Source: Peltaster fructicola (Eukaryota; Ascomycota; Dothideomycetes). From it: a DNA stretch of 64,000 nt. Location: NCBI GenBank assembly GCA_001592805.2, contig CP051140.1, positions 3,659,501 through 3,723,500 on the forward strand. The letters are read 5' to 3'. The translations under genes and the position numbers were made by a program. The notes beneath the pieces were generated by a model that worked only from the letters and a program-made list of their open reading frames with translations, did no database searches and was not told the origin of the DNA. This document shows positions 41,519-51,558 of the stretch, piece after piece (position 1 is the first letter of the stretch; each line of letters begins with the position of its first letter).

Positions 41519-41852
41519 TGGGTCGATGCGAGAAGGTTGTGTTTTCGAGGTGCGCAACACTCAATGGCCAGACGTGATGGATATACTCTGACCGTGGGTA
41601 GCGCAAGGGTCGAATCAGATAAGGGATGTTCTGACTGCGAGCAATGGGTATGCTGTGGACGGCTGTCAATGTCAAGTCTATATCAAATCACTCCCGCGGA
41701 GAGATGATTTCGCTTGGCGAGTTGAGCTCAATGATCACGACCACGACACGTGCTTGTTGCATATAACTTCAGCAACCAGGTCATCAACGAGCGGCTGATC
41801 GAAACCGACTATATACCAATGGAATAGATATTGTCGGCGCAATGGTTGCTTC
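41519..41852. promoter_or_regulatory. Divergent RSM25/PPR promoter with a CACGTG box
   Basis: CACGTG at 41748-41753 sits about 100 bp before the PPR gene ATG, between two mitochondrial-function genes read outward. It is the same palindrome as in the neighbouring SCP2/SWC4 promoter. Confidence 0.35.
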
Positions 41853-44168
41853 ATGTCAAAACTTGGTACCTCACTGAAGCCTCAGATCATCTCTGCGATC
41901 TCGAAGATAACCTCAACAACACGACCAGAATGCAAGACCACAGCACTGCCGCGCTCATCCTACCACACGCTCAACTTACGAACGCAGCCTCCACAGAATG
42001 GCGGAGAGCTCAAGACACTGGAAGATCGATTTCTAGGTCTATTGTTACAAGCCGGATCTTGTCAGAAGCACAGGACATCCGTACACAAGTCCCAAGGCCG
42101 CGCGCAATGCAGAACGTTGGTTATGTCATCACAGAGGAGGAGCGGTGCAGTGGCTGCAAAGGTCGAGCACGACGATGACGAGATTCAGCAGTCTCGGGCA
42201 ATCCATGAGCCAGGACTGCAGCATGGCGAGATTGTCAGACATCCACATCGGATTCGAAACCAATCCAGGCATTCGCTGAAACGCTCACGAAGGGTCTACG
42301 ATGCTGCACAGCCAAAACACAGCGCTCCAGAAGAGTTGGCTAAAGTTGGCGAGGAAGGGGCTTCACAGACGGTCATAGGTACGGTCTCGATGGAAGAGGG
42401 AGCTGCTATACAGACATACAAGCCCGTTGGAAGTCATCGCCACAACAGAGTCCCCACGGAACGACGCTCTCGTCACACGCCTGAGCGGCGATACAGAGGT
42501 GTCGATTCATATGGTTTGCAGATGAACGATCATCTCGCCGATTTACCAGTGATACCGAGAAGCAAGTATCAAGAGATGGTTGACATATACGGACTCCCGA
42601 TTGAAGAAGAGCCAGAAAGCAAATCACACACTCCTTCTCTTGCGGACTGGGGCATGGGACTAGGCAGTTCCATGGACTCAATCATCCAATACCCACTTGC
42701 GCCTCGTTTGACCATTTCAGCACAAGAAGAGGACAGAGCACGACGGCGTGAGAAACAGCTACGAGAAGCACTCACACCTCAACACATACAGATGCTTGAC
42801 CAGCTTCATAGACTACTAGGTCAACCGCCAGGCACAATCAACCAGAATCGGATATGGCAGTTGTACTCTGGATTGCCGAGTCCTCAAGTCTACTATCTCT
42901 CACACAAAGACGTCGATCGCCTCTTCCAGCACCTGGCCTGGGTCGAGTACAAAAGCTTCCAAGGTGCCAAGGAGAAAGTGTTTCAGCTTCTAGAGCAGTG
43001 TAACAAAGAGGGAATCGCCTTGCACAGACATCACTGGACTACGGCAATCACTCTTGCTGGACGATGGGTACGCAACATCGAGACTGATCAAGTCCGCGAG
43101 GCCATCGAAACGTGGATGAGCATGGAGCAGCACGGCATTCGAGCAGACCCGGTAGTCTTCAATGTGCTGTTCGATGTTGCAGCTAAAGCTGGACGATTCG
43201 CACTTGCAGATACGATCCATAGCGAGATGAAGGCTCGAGACATGCCAATCAACCGCTACTTTCGTTGCAGCATGATTCACTGCGCCGGCATGCGAAAGGA
43301 CGGCGATGCAGTGCGTGCAGCATTCAACGAGTTTGTTGCAGGAGGAGACATTGTCGACACAGCTGTCATGAATCTTGTGCTACGCTCGCTCATCCGGTCT
43401 GGTGAAGGCGAAGCAGCAGAGCATGTGTTCAGCAACATGAAATCGCTGCATGCCGAGAAGTTTCCTGGTGCAAATGCGAGATCTTGGCAGGAACGGCGCG
43501 CTTTCACGAAGTCGCTCACCAAGACGGTCGCTGCACTACAGAAGAAGCAGAAGAAGCACGAAGCTTCGTTCTTCGGCTCGTACTACTCGAACAAAGACCA
43601 GCTGGAAGAGTTGCAGCGACTTACACCTATCCACCCTGACGAGTCCACATATCGCATTATCATTGGCTATCATGCATTGGTTTCCGGTGATCTAGGTCGT
43701 ATACAAGAGCTCCTGTCAGAGATGAGAGCTGAAGGATTTCACATCCACGGCAGCGTTTATGTCAACATCTTCTGGGGCTTCGTCCGTCATGGTGGCTTCA
43801 CCTTCTCCGCATGGACACCAGATTTGCTGGAACATTTCTGGCGAGAGTTTACAGCAGCAGTGCCTTACGAAGACGTGCTCGAGAACCGATCGGCAGTTGT
43901 GCAGGACGACACAAGCCTGACGATGACTGATGTAGACCATGAACTCTCTGTCATGTCAGAAGATCACCGGCCAGTGCATTTCAGCGTCATAGTTGCGAAG
44001 AACATCATGCATGCTTTCTACCGCTGCTGTGGCAAAGCCCGAATGATCAAAGCCTGGAAAGATATCCAGGCGAGTTGGGTGAGCATGACGCCGGAGGAAG
44101 AGGCCATATTGCATGCTTACTGCAGGAAGCGACTGAGAGAACACATCTGGCAAGACTCAAACGAATGA
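41853..44168 (+). CDS. Pentatricopeptide-repeat protein, probably mitochondrial
   Basis: A single exon of 771 residues. The N-terminus (MSKLGTSLKPQIISAISKIT) is rich in Ser/Lys and poor in acids, compatible with a mitochondrial presequence. A charged disordered region fills residues ~80-250. From about residue 390 come paired-helix PPR units: REAIETWMSMEQHGIRADPV then VFNVLFDVAAKAGRFALADT, IVDTAVMNLVLRSLIRSGEG then AEHVFSNMKS, STYRIIIGYHALVSGDLGRI then QELLSEMRAEGFHIHGSVYV. PPR proteins bind organellar RNA and act in its processing, stability or translation. The target is unknown. It neighbours the mitoribosome gene RSM25 head-to-head. Confidence 0.85.
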   Translation: MSKLGTSLKPQIISAISKITSTTRPECKTTALPRSSYHTLNLRTQPPQNGGELKTLEDRFLGLLLQAGSCQKHRTSVHKSQGRAQCRTLVMSSQRRSGAVAAKVEHDDDEIQQSRAIHEPGLQHGEIVRHPHRIRNQSRHSLKRSRRVYDAAQPKHSAPEELAKVGEEGASQTVIGTVSMEEGAAIQTYKPVGSHRHNRVPTERRSRHTPERRYRGVDSYGLQMNDHLADLPVIPRSKYQEMVDIYGLPIEEEPESKSHTPSLADWGMGLGSSMDSIIQYPLAPRLTISAQEEDRARRREKQLREALTPQHIQMLDQLHRLLGQPPGTINQNRIWQLYSGLPSPQVYYLSHKDVDRLFQHLAWVEYKSFQGAKEKVFQLLEQCNKEGIALHRHHWTTAITLAGRWVRNIETDQVREAIETWMSMEQHGIRADPVVFNVLFDVAAKAGRFALADTIHSEMKARDMPINRYFRCSMIHCAGMRKDGDAVRAAFNEFVAGGDIVDTAVMNLVLRSLIRSGEGEAAEHVFSNMKSLHAEKFPGANARSWQERRAFTKSLTKTVAALQKKQKKHEASFFGSYYSNKDQLEELQRLTPIHPDESTYRIIIGYHALVSGDLGRIQELLSEMRAEGFHIHGSVYVNIFWGFVRHGGFTFSAWTPDLLEHFWREFTAAVPYEDVLENRSAVVQDDTSLTMTDVDHELSVMSEDHRPVHFSVIVAKNIMHAFYRCCGKARMIKAWKDIQASWVSMTPEEEAILHAYCRKRLREHIWQDSNE

Positions 44169-44569
44169 GATATGATAAGATCATGTAGTCTCGCTATAAC
44201 TAATCGCGCTACTTGGCGCTGTCCTCGTGCTATGCTTCGTGAGAACAGCATGAGCTATTCATCCTTCTCGTTATACACGAACGGCGACTGTGCAAACGTC
44301 CTCCATCACTTGTGAACCCCGTCGGCAACAAAGACGGTATGCTTCGAAGCCAGCTGCCTTACTCGTACTCATCTGTCAGTGCTCAATCGTACTCGCCGAT
44401 TATGAAGTTGTTGCACAATAGAAGCATTCTAGAGTCAGCCATCTGTGGCTTATCCCGGTTAGTAGCCAGCTCTTCTATACCTGCTCCTTTGAGCGACAGT
44501 GGACCAGATTATAGCACCAGTCAGCATCTCCCAGTGCATTGGTGGTAGTGTCAGAGTCTTGTTGCCTTC

Positions 44570-45000
44570 TCATGGCTCACTTGTATGCTGAGATATGCAC
44601 TGGAAGAACATATCACCGCCTTCCCTCGACGCCTTGGCAGGTGTGAGAGCTTCTTCGCTGTTGAACCGATTGAGAAGAAGTGCACATATTGCTTGATGGA
44701 GCTCTAGTCCACGCTTCTGCTCCTCCGTGTCAAGATCCTGCAGTTTTGGAAAGAGAGGCATCATCGTGAGGTCGGAGACTGAATCGCCGAGGTTCCACGA
44801 GGGAGATAGAATGCTTGCCGGTAGGAATAGAGGTCGTATGTGGCCATATTATCAATCTATGGTCCCAGCTATCTCGAGCGCATCGTTGACGAAGTCATCG
44901 ACACTGAGTTCTGCATGTCTGCAACCTTCTGTGCGGTCACTTGTGATAGCTTCATGTTGAAGGAGAGACCAGCCGTCCGCACGCACGCCTCATCGTGGCA
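44570..45000 (-). CDS. Possible small hypothetical gene, structure uncertain
   Basis: A minus-strand frame ending at 44570 contains MMPLFPKLQDLDTEEQKRGL then ELHQAICALLLNRF and KASREGGDMFFQCISQHTSE, with clear coding texture, and is open upstream through ILSPSWNLGDSVSDLT. Further upstream another frame reads DGWSLLQHEAITSDRTEG and LSVDDFVNDALEIAGTID before a stop. The two could be exons, but I cannot find a convincing donor/acceptor pair or a good ATG. I do not recognise the family. The gap between the PPR and RecQ genes (44169-45402) otherwise holds nothing I can support. Confidence 0.35.
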
Positions 45001-45402
45001 ACCGGACATGCACACGCAAGGATCAGAGTGCAAGTATATGCCGTAAGCTGATGATATCGAGAAATGATATAGCTACACTCGGTCGAACTTCGGCCGTGAT
45101 TTGCTATACACGCTTGTCGCTGGCAGCCTCTGATCTCCCAAAGGCATGCAAGAGACTTTGCTTGAGACGACAAGCTGTCGCTCTTCATGTGGGCAGAAGA
45201 GAAGACGTAGAGAGGAGAAAGACAGCCGTGGGTAACGAGCATGCCCTTTTCAGTCATCTCTGCCACCTAGAGTTACGCGGACCTCAGGCTCAAGGCAGTC
45301 GCCTATTCAATGCATTCGTGTCACTACACAACCACCACACACAATACTACTCAGGCTAGCCAACACAATCGAATATGATACTACGGACGGCGAGTGTCGA
45401 AG

Positions 45403-46906
45403 ATGCCTGGAGACGTGGCCACAAAGCGTAACGCAAGAGCTAACATCGACTTCACACTACGCAGAGTGTTTGGCAAGCAGTCGTTCCGGTAAGCTCGACC
45501 TCACGATGATATCTTACTACTTACACTCCTAGACCTACACAACGAGAGGCGATCGAAGCAGCGCTTGACGGCAATGATGTCTATCTGCAAGCTGCCACAA
45601 GCTTCGGCAAAGCATATGCTTCCAACTTCCAGCGATCGTTGACATTGGCATCACGATAGTCGTGTCGCCTCTGCTTGCACTGATGAACAACCAGATCGCC
45701 GCGTTGCAGAGAGCAGATGTGAACGTGGCGACCATCAACAGCACGACTCCATACGCTCTCAAGACCAAGATCATGGACGACCTGAAGAGCGGCCATCCAC
45801 ATACAAAGCTTCTTTATGTCACACCAGAGCTTTGCACCATGGACCACTTCCGGAACAATCTTCGTATCGTCTATCAGCAAAAGGAGCTCGCTCGAATAGC
45901 CGTAGATGAAGCGCACTGTATTTCGGAATGGGGACATGATTTCCGACCTGGCTTCAAGGAGCTTGCATGGTTCAAGAAAGAGTTCCCAGATGTGCCTTTG
46001 ATCTGCTGTACAGCGACAGCAACAGCACAAGTCCGCACTGACATCTTCAACATCTTGGGTCTGGACCAGATGACTGTCAAATGCTTCACCATGACCACAA
46101 GCAGGCCGAATCTGCACTTCGAGTTGCGCTTCAAGACTGACGAAGAGGATCATTACGACGATTTTGTGGCCTGGCTCAAAGCTACACATGCGAGACGCCA
46201 GAACGATGTGAACAGATCGCAGGAGCTACGACAGAGGAATGAGAGAGCGACAAACGTTCCAGGCATCATCTACACTTTACGACGTACGGACACGGAAGCC
46301 CTGGCAAGTAGGTTGCAGTCTGATGGCATTGGTGCGAAGCCTTACCATGCCGGGTTGACCATCGACCAGAAAGATGATCACTTGCAAGGCTGGGTAGCGA
46401 ACAAGGAAGGCTACGATATCATCGTCGCCACAACAGCGTTCGGTATGGGTATCGACAAGGACAACGTGCGCTTTGTTGTGCACTGGCAGATGCCGAAGTC
46501 CTTCGAAGGGTTCTATCAGGAAGCTGGGCGTGCTGGAAGAGACGGCAAGGCTTCGCTGTGTATCATGTACTACAGCAGAGAAGATCGAGATCGAATGGCC
46601 ATACAGCAACAACGAGAGCTCACCAAAGCGCAATACAATGGTGTTGCCATGCCACGGAATGCGATCGTCCAACGAAGCAAGAGTATACAGGCGTTGATTG
46701 CGTATTGCGAGAGCGTGAGCACTTGTCGACACAAGGCTATTGCGCAGTACTTTGGCGATCCTTCTGTGCCACCCTGTGAGTGGGCTTGCGACTGGCATAA
46801 GGATGCCGCAGCTCTGAAGCAACGCAAGAACAACGGTCTTGCTAGTGAAGAGTGGTGCATGACGCAAATGCAGACTGGGGCCTACAGAGACTATGAGTAT
46901 GATTGA
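45403..46906 (+). CDS. RecQ-family DNA helicase, frame break at Walker A
   Basis: Exon 1 (45403-45488) joins exon 2 at 45533 over a 44-nt intron and reads MPGDVATKRNARANIDFTLR, RVFGKQSFRPTQREAIEAAL, DGNDVYLQAATSFGK. There the expected GKS..CFQLPAIVDIGITIVVSPLLAL is found only after a one-base shift at about 45611 (GGCAAAGCATATGC). From 45662 the helicase is complete: VDEAHCISEWGHDFRPG (DEAH box), CCTATATA, ATTAFGMGIDKDNVRFVVHW, QEAGRAGRDG, and a RecQ zinc motif (CESVSTCRH, PPCEWACDWH). It ends without an HRDC domain, as in short fungal RecQ proteins (~500 residues). RecQ helicases unwind DNA 3'-5' in recombination and repair. As written the protein is truncated before the motor. Confidence 0.82.
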
Positions 46907-47142
46907 GCAGCAAACTACAGTCTGCGTTGTCAAAGCGTAGAGGATTCATGAGCTTATCATAGCAGTATGGTCAGCACGACAGTCGTTTACGCAGTAACGA
47001 GCAATACCGTCAACAGTCTATCAAGCATAACCTGGCCAGCATACACTATGTGTATACGAACCAGCTCATGCAAGCAATCGAAAGTCCTGCTTAGGACCAA
47101 GTTCAGTCGATACAGCTCACCAATGCTCACCACAACGAGAGC

Positions 47143-47729
47143 CTATGCATGCTTGAGGCTACGCTTTGGCGACCACAGACCAGTCACCGCAAAGACATGG
47201 GCGAAGAAGATTCCCATCACCTGACACACCCACCAGAACAGTATAGCCCACCATCGTGTCGAGGGTATGCACAGCAGTAAGCTCTTCAGCATACGTCAGT
47301 AGATCCAAGCATACAACACACCACACTCACCCTTGGCTGAATGAGATCCTCCTGTCGATCGATGCGCCATTTCGAGTCCTCTTTGCGAAGGTGCAGATAT
47401 ATGCGCATGGGTACTGCTGGAACCACGAACCAGTCAAGCAGTCTGAGCTCGGGATACTGGATCAAGTCCACGAACAGTGTACCGCTCTTCTCATTCCAGG
47501 CTACGGCGTTGTACTTGAAGCTTGTACGCGGTATAAAGCCTCGGTAGCACTGGTATATCATAGCCAGTCGAGCTCGAGATTGTGCTGAGGAGGGAACATA
47601 ACAGAGTGGATGGAGGAAGCTTGCATCCGGAGTGAAGTACTTCTCAATAGAGGCGAGCTGTGTTTCTGCCGATTCTGCTGCTGCTACCAGATCGATGGCA
47701 TCCATTATCTCAGCTTCTGGGTTGTCCAT
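47143..47729 (-). CDS. SigF-like NTF2-fold protein with C-terminal membrane helix
   Basis: Exons 47729-47331 and 47283-47143 (47-nt GTGAGT..GAAG intron) give 179 residues. The first part has the fungal SigF-like NTF2 layout: SIEKYFTPDASFLHPLCYVP, IYQCYRGFIPRTSFKYNAV, LFVDLIQYPELRLLDWFVVP, MRIYLHLRKEDSKWRIDRQE, DLIQP. Exon 2 adds one strongly hydrophobic helix (WWAILFWWVCQVMGIFFAHV) and a short basic tail, also typical. NTF2-like folds form a cone with a ligand pocket; the role of this fungal branch is unknown. It is probably tail-anchored to an internal membrane. Head-to-head with another NTF2-fold gene. Confidence 0.82.
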
Positions 47730-48348
47730 GGTGAGGATGTACCGCGAGCGTTCATGAGATGCTGGACCGAAATAACGAGAACACTAGCGCACCGCAGGAG
47801 TCGATACACAAGACGCTTCAGCAGTACGTAAGAGGTGATACTACTGCTGGACTGTATTGTCAAGATTGCTGAGAGGTCATCAGAGATGCAAAGCGCCGCA
47901 GTTGAGTAATACACATCCAGTGATGCATCCGTTGAGAGCCGTGCAGACTGCGGTGATTTCTTATAGCGACTCCAAAACAAGCATAGCTCGTCTCGTGTGC
48001 ATCCATGTTGTTTACCTGCAGCCTGCACTTTCATCCTTCGACATACCACATCACCATCATCGTCGTCAGCCTACCGAGGCCTGTGTCAAGCTACTTGAGC
48101 TTCTTGATAGCTAATGTCTGCTCTGGGCAATGCTAGATTGGTCCACCATAAAACAACGGTGTGATATCGCACCGCCAATTCCTGCTACGGCTCCTGGATC
48201 CAGCCTCAGTCGCAATGTGATCAGGCATATACAGCACTAGCTAGGTGCAGGTATAAGTATCTGCTGAGTTCCACTCTGTCGTCTGCTATCCCATTGCTCT
48301 CGTGCACAGGACACTACTGCACAGACTTCCCCTTCTTATAACCAAGCC
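47730..48348. other. Divergent intergenic region between two NTF2-fold genes
   Basis: 619 bp containing both promoters. Short frames on either strand lack support. GGTATAAGTATC near 48250, about 100 bp before the plus-strand ATG, could be a weak TATA element. Confidence 0.35.
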
Positions 48349-48890
48349 ATGGCCATCAACATCAGCGAAGCACGCGTCAAGCAAGTGACAGACGTGATAA
48401 CTCGTTATACCCAAGGCTTCAAGCCGTTTGACAGCACGTTTACGAAAGAGGACTTCCTGTCCATATATGATCCCAGCATCGCGTGGTACGATCATGGCTT
48501 TCACGTCTGTCGTACAGGTCATGACGCAGTCCTTGGTCTTCACGCAGCTTTCTTGCATTGCAATCAGCCTTTCGAAGCCAAGATCAAGGTTTGGAGAATG
48601 CTGGTGGACCCGATGTGAGACTGACCAGACAACAGACTCTCCGGATCACAACAGACGGCGCGGCGATCGAGCAGCTGTGGGTGGGATGTTGCAAGAACGA
48701 CATTGTTCGACCCAATGGCCAGGTCGTCATGAAGGGTAGTGGCAAGAACTTCAAGTGCCATGTTGGCTTTTTCATACAGGTCTCAGAGGCCGGGAAGATC
48801 ACTCGGATAGATGAGTATGACCATCGGTATTGGGATGAGGGCAAGTCTGAGGAAGATTACACCAAGGTCGGCGCTGTAAGCCATCTGTAG
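48349..48890 (+). CDS. SnoaL/NTF2-like domain protein
   Basis: Exons 48349-48588 and 48636-48890 (47-nt intron with a GACTGAC branch site and GTTTGG donor) give 164 residues. The start MAINISEARVKQVTDVITRY is followed by a small alpha+beta domain: KEDFLSIYDPSIAWYDHGFH, GHDAVLGLHAAFL, KIKTLRITTDGAAIEQLWVG (rebuilt by the splice), HVGFFIQVSEAGKITRIDEY, DHRYWDEG. The D-x-x-x-W-Y-D-H pattern and the final IDEY strand fit SnoaL-like members of the NTF2 superfamily, which include isomerases, cyclases and hydrolases. Catalytic role and substrate are unknown. Cytosolic, no signal. Confidence 0.78.
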
Positions 48891-49446
48891 CGAGGTCTTC
48901 GCACGGCGATAGGTTGTAGATCTAGTGATCTCGGTCTTGCAGCACGCTCATGTATAACATTTTTGAGGCAAGACGATCCGTCGCAATGTCTTGGTAGCCC
49001 TGCAGGGCTCCTACGAACGCAATGTCGACATCGAAGACATCATCTAAAGCCCGTACAGAAGAATGCTGTAACATATAACGTTCTACTGGCATGGTGATTT
49101 AGCACCGGGCACGCTCGTCGGCGACAGCCTGTCGCCGAGTGAGGCAGTTGCTGTTCTTCCAATATTGTCCCATTGGATGTCGATGTGAGGCTCTCGGGAT
49201 CTACGGATGATGTTATCCATTGCGCTGATTGTCCCCGTTGTGTGTTAACAGGCCTCGTATGCTGTCCCCCCTTCACGCGTCGATCAGGGCTACAGCACGC
49301 GGGGATCCTCAGGTACAGCATTGAAGCCCTGGCGAAGCTGTCACTGCCCACCGCCTATCAACATATCTTGCTTGATGCAAAGGCGGACTTTGCTTCTGTC
49401 AAGACGGTCGCTAACATCTTTGACACATCGCAGGACTTACTCGAAT
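48891..49446. other. Intergenic region before guanylate kinase
   Basis: No supported gene. Terminator of the SnoaL-like gene and promoter of the kinase gene must lie here. No repeat or known motif recognised. Confidence 0.35.
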
Positions 49447-50128
49447 ATGGCTCCAACAGGTAGTGCATCGCTACGCCCAGTCAATTACCACGAGCTCTCT
49501 AACATTTGCAGCATCAACACAACCCATCGTGGTCTCTGGACCTTCCGGCTCTGGCAAATCGACATTGCTTGGTCGACTGTTCAAGGAATACCCAGATCGA
49601 TTTGGCTTCTCAATCTCCCACACGACTAGAGCGCCTCGAGGCACAGAGCAGAATGGCGTGGAGTACCACTTCGTCAGCAAGGACGACTTCCAAAAGATGG
49701 TCAAGGAGAATGCCTTCATTGAGCATGCACAATTCGGCAGCAACTTCTATGGCACAAGCATACAGGCAGTCAAGGACATTGCAGACAAGGGCAGAACATG
49801 TATCTTGGACATCGAGATGGAGGTGAGTGTGCTGGTAATGCACAGAGGGTAGTGCTGACCAGGACAAAAGGGCGTCAAGCAGGTCAAGAAGACTGATCTG
49901 AAGCCACGATTCCTCTTCCTCCAGCCACCATCTGTCGAGATCTTGGAGCAGCGATTGCGAGGACGAGGCACAGACAAGGAGGAGGCGATCAAGGAGCGCC
50001 TCGCCCAGGCCTCGAAAGAGATTGAGTACTCGAAGACACCTGGTGTGCATGACAAGATCATCGTCAATGACGATTTGGAGAGGGCATGGAAGGAGTTCCA
50101 GAAGTTTTGTGTGCCAGACAGTGCATAG
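49447..50128 (+). CDS. guk1: Guanylate kinase
   Basis: Exons 49447-49459, 49512-49822 and 49871-50128 give 193 residues. The 13-nt first exon encodes MAPT and a split Ala codon. The P-loop is GPSGSGKST (residues 14-22); the GMP-binding part is [20 protein letters not shown] and [16 protein letters not shown]; the lid region contains [18 protein letters not shown], and [11 protein letters not shown] closes the fold. The enzyme transfers phosphate from ATP to GMP and is essential for GTP and mannosylation supply. Length equals yeast Guk1 within a few residues. All introns are 48-52 nt and in phase. Confidence 0.95.
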
Positions 50129-50349
50129 ATGAGACACGAGCGATCCACAGCATAGAATGGTATATAGTTACTGGATTGTAGACCGCGCGAAGCAATAGAT
50201 CCACCGGTCTCGCTGGTTCATAGCACTCGTGCAGTGCATCCTTCTGTTGTGTTGTGTTGTTTGCGCCTCGTTTGCAGGATTCCAACAGCTGAACGTCAAT
50301 GCTTATATAGGGACGTCAAACCATTTCTTCAGCAAGAACATCCTTCATC

Positions 50350-51452
50350 ATGATACCATGGCAGACGTATGTACTTGAAGATCATCATTACAGCATCTCT
50401 AACATTTGTGTAGCGTTCAGGCTCTCCTGCTGTTCTTCGGACCATGGATGCTACCTCGACTGTTTGCTCTATATCGCTCGCTACGCTCACGGCCAGCATC
50501 AGTGATTAAACCACTGCCCAGGCGCACAAGCTACGCTCTCTGGATACTATTTGCGTCAGGCTTGATCGCATTCCTATCGACATTACCATTGTTCGCACAG
50601 GAAAATGTCTATCGTATGACACACTCACGGCTTCAGACGCCAGCTGGCGTCCTTATGACCCGACTCGCAGCACTGCGTGCTCTGACGATACAGGATGAAC
50701 GTTTACGATCAGTTCTTGACGCTGGCGGACTCCAAGCAAGCCTTTTGTACGCACGCTATGGTCCTGCGGTCCTTCGTGACTGTCCATTTGCACATCCAGG
50801 CGAGTTGGACTCCAGCACGATGTACCTACTCTATGCAGCACCAGCGATCGCCATGCCGCATGTGCTGCACCTCTTCGCGCTAGCAACCGCTACCTCAGGT
50901 GCTCTGAGTGACCACAAGAGCTCCCAGTGGCGTACGATTGCATTCGTTGCGGGCATTGTGCTTGGCCTGGTCGAGGCTTACTTCCTGGCTACCTACGATG
51001 ACACACACAATCAGCAGAGCGTCCGCGTCAACGATATTGACTTTGTGCACTGGAAGGTCCAGGTCTGGCGGGGTCTTGCCATCGCAGCTGTGGATGGCCT
51101 CCTAGGATGGGCGATTTGGCTCCAAGCCACCGGACGAGCGTTCCTCGCGCCGCCTTCTGCTGGTGAGAAGCTGGCAGAGCATACTCGACTGCTGGAAACG
51201 ACGCTGGTCAAGACCCGTGGCCTCGGCGTGCTTAGAAACGCAACGATGAGGTCGAGCGAGATGAGGCAGCTTAACAACGACTACTGGCGAAAGGACGAGG
51301 AAGTCATGAGGGACGTCTTCGAGGAGCCTGCCGTCCTCCAAGCACAGCGCAATGCACTCAGCCGGATGGACATCACACGAATCGGTAGGGAAGCCGATCA
51401 ATTTGTAGATCCTCTGATCGCGGGCATCACGCATCAACGACAGCAACGATAG
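50350..51452 (+). CDS. Conserved multi-span membrane protein, function unknown
   Basis: Exons 50350-50366 and 50414-51452 (47-nt GTATGT..GTAG intron) give 351 residues. The in-phase start is MIPWQTVQALLLFFGPWMLP; the ATG eight bases further on gives the wrong phase. Five hydrophobic segments are visible: ALLLFFGPWMLPRLFAL, YALWILFASGLIAFLSTLP, YAAPAIAMPHVLHLFALAT, TIAFVAGIVLGLVEAYFLA and GLAIAAVDGLLGWAIWLQA. A charged C-terminal tail of about 90 residues follows (READQFVDPLIAG near the end). I know this layout from uncharacterised ascomycete proteins but not a function. There is no cleavable signal; the first helix probably anchors it in the ER or another endomembrane. Confidence 0.78.
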
Positions 51453-51558
51453 AAACTGTAGAGAGTAGAGTGTTTCTTGATTTGTGTCCTAAAGACGTAT
51501 GACGGAGCAGAGCCAGTGGGCTTCACCATTCGCCACGAGAGCCAGCAATATGTGCTCG

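Noticed and set aside
45581-46933. Two minus-strand frames of about 200 codons opposite the RecQ gene
   Set aside because: Shadows of the helicase coding strand with no family features.
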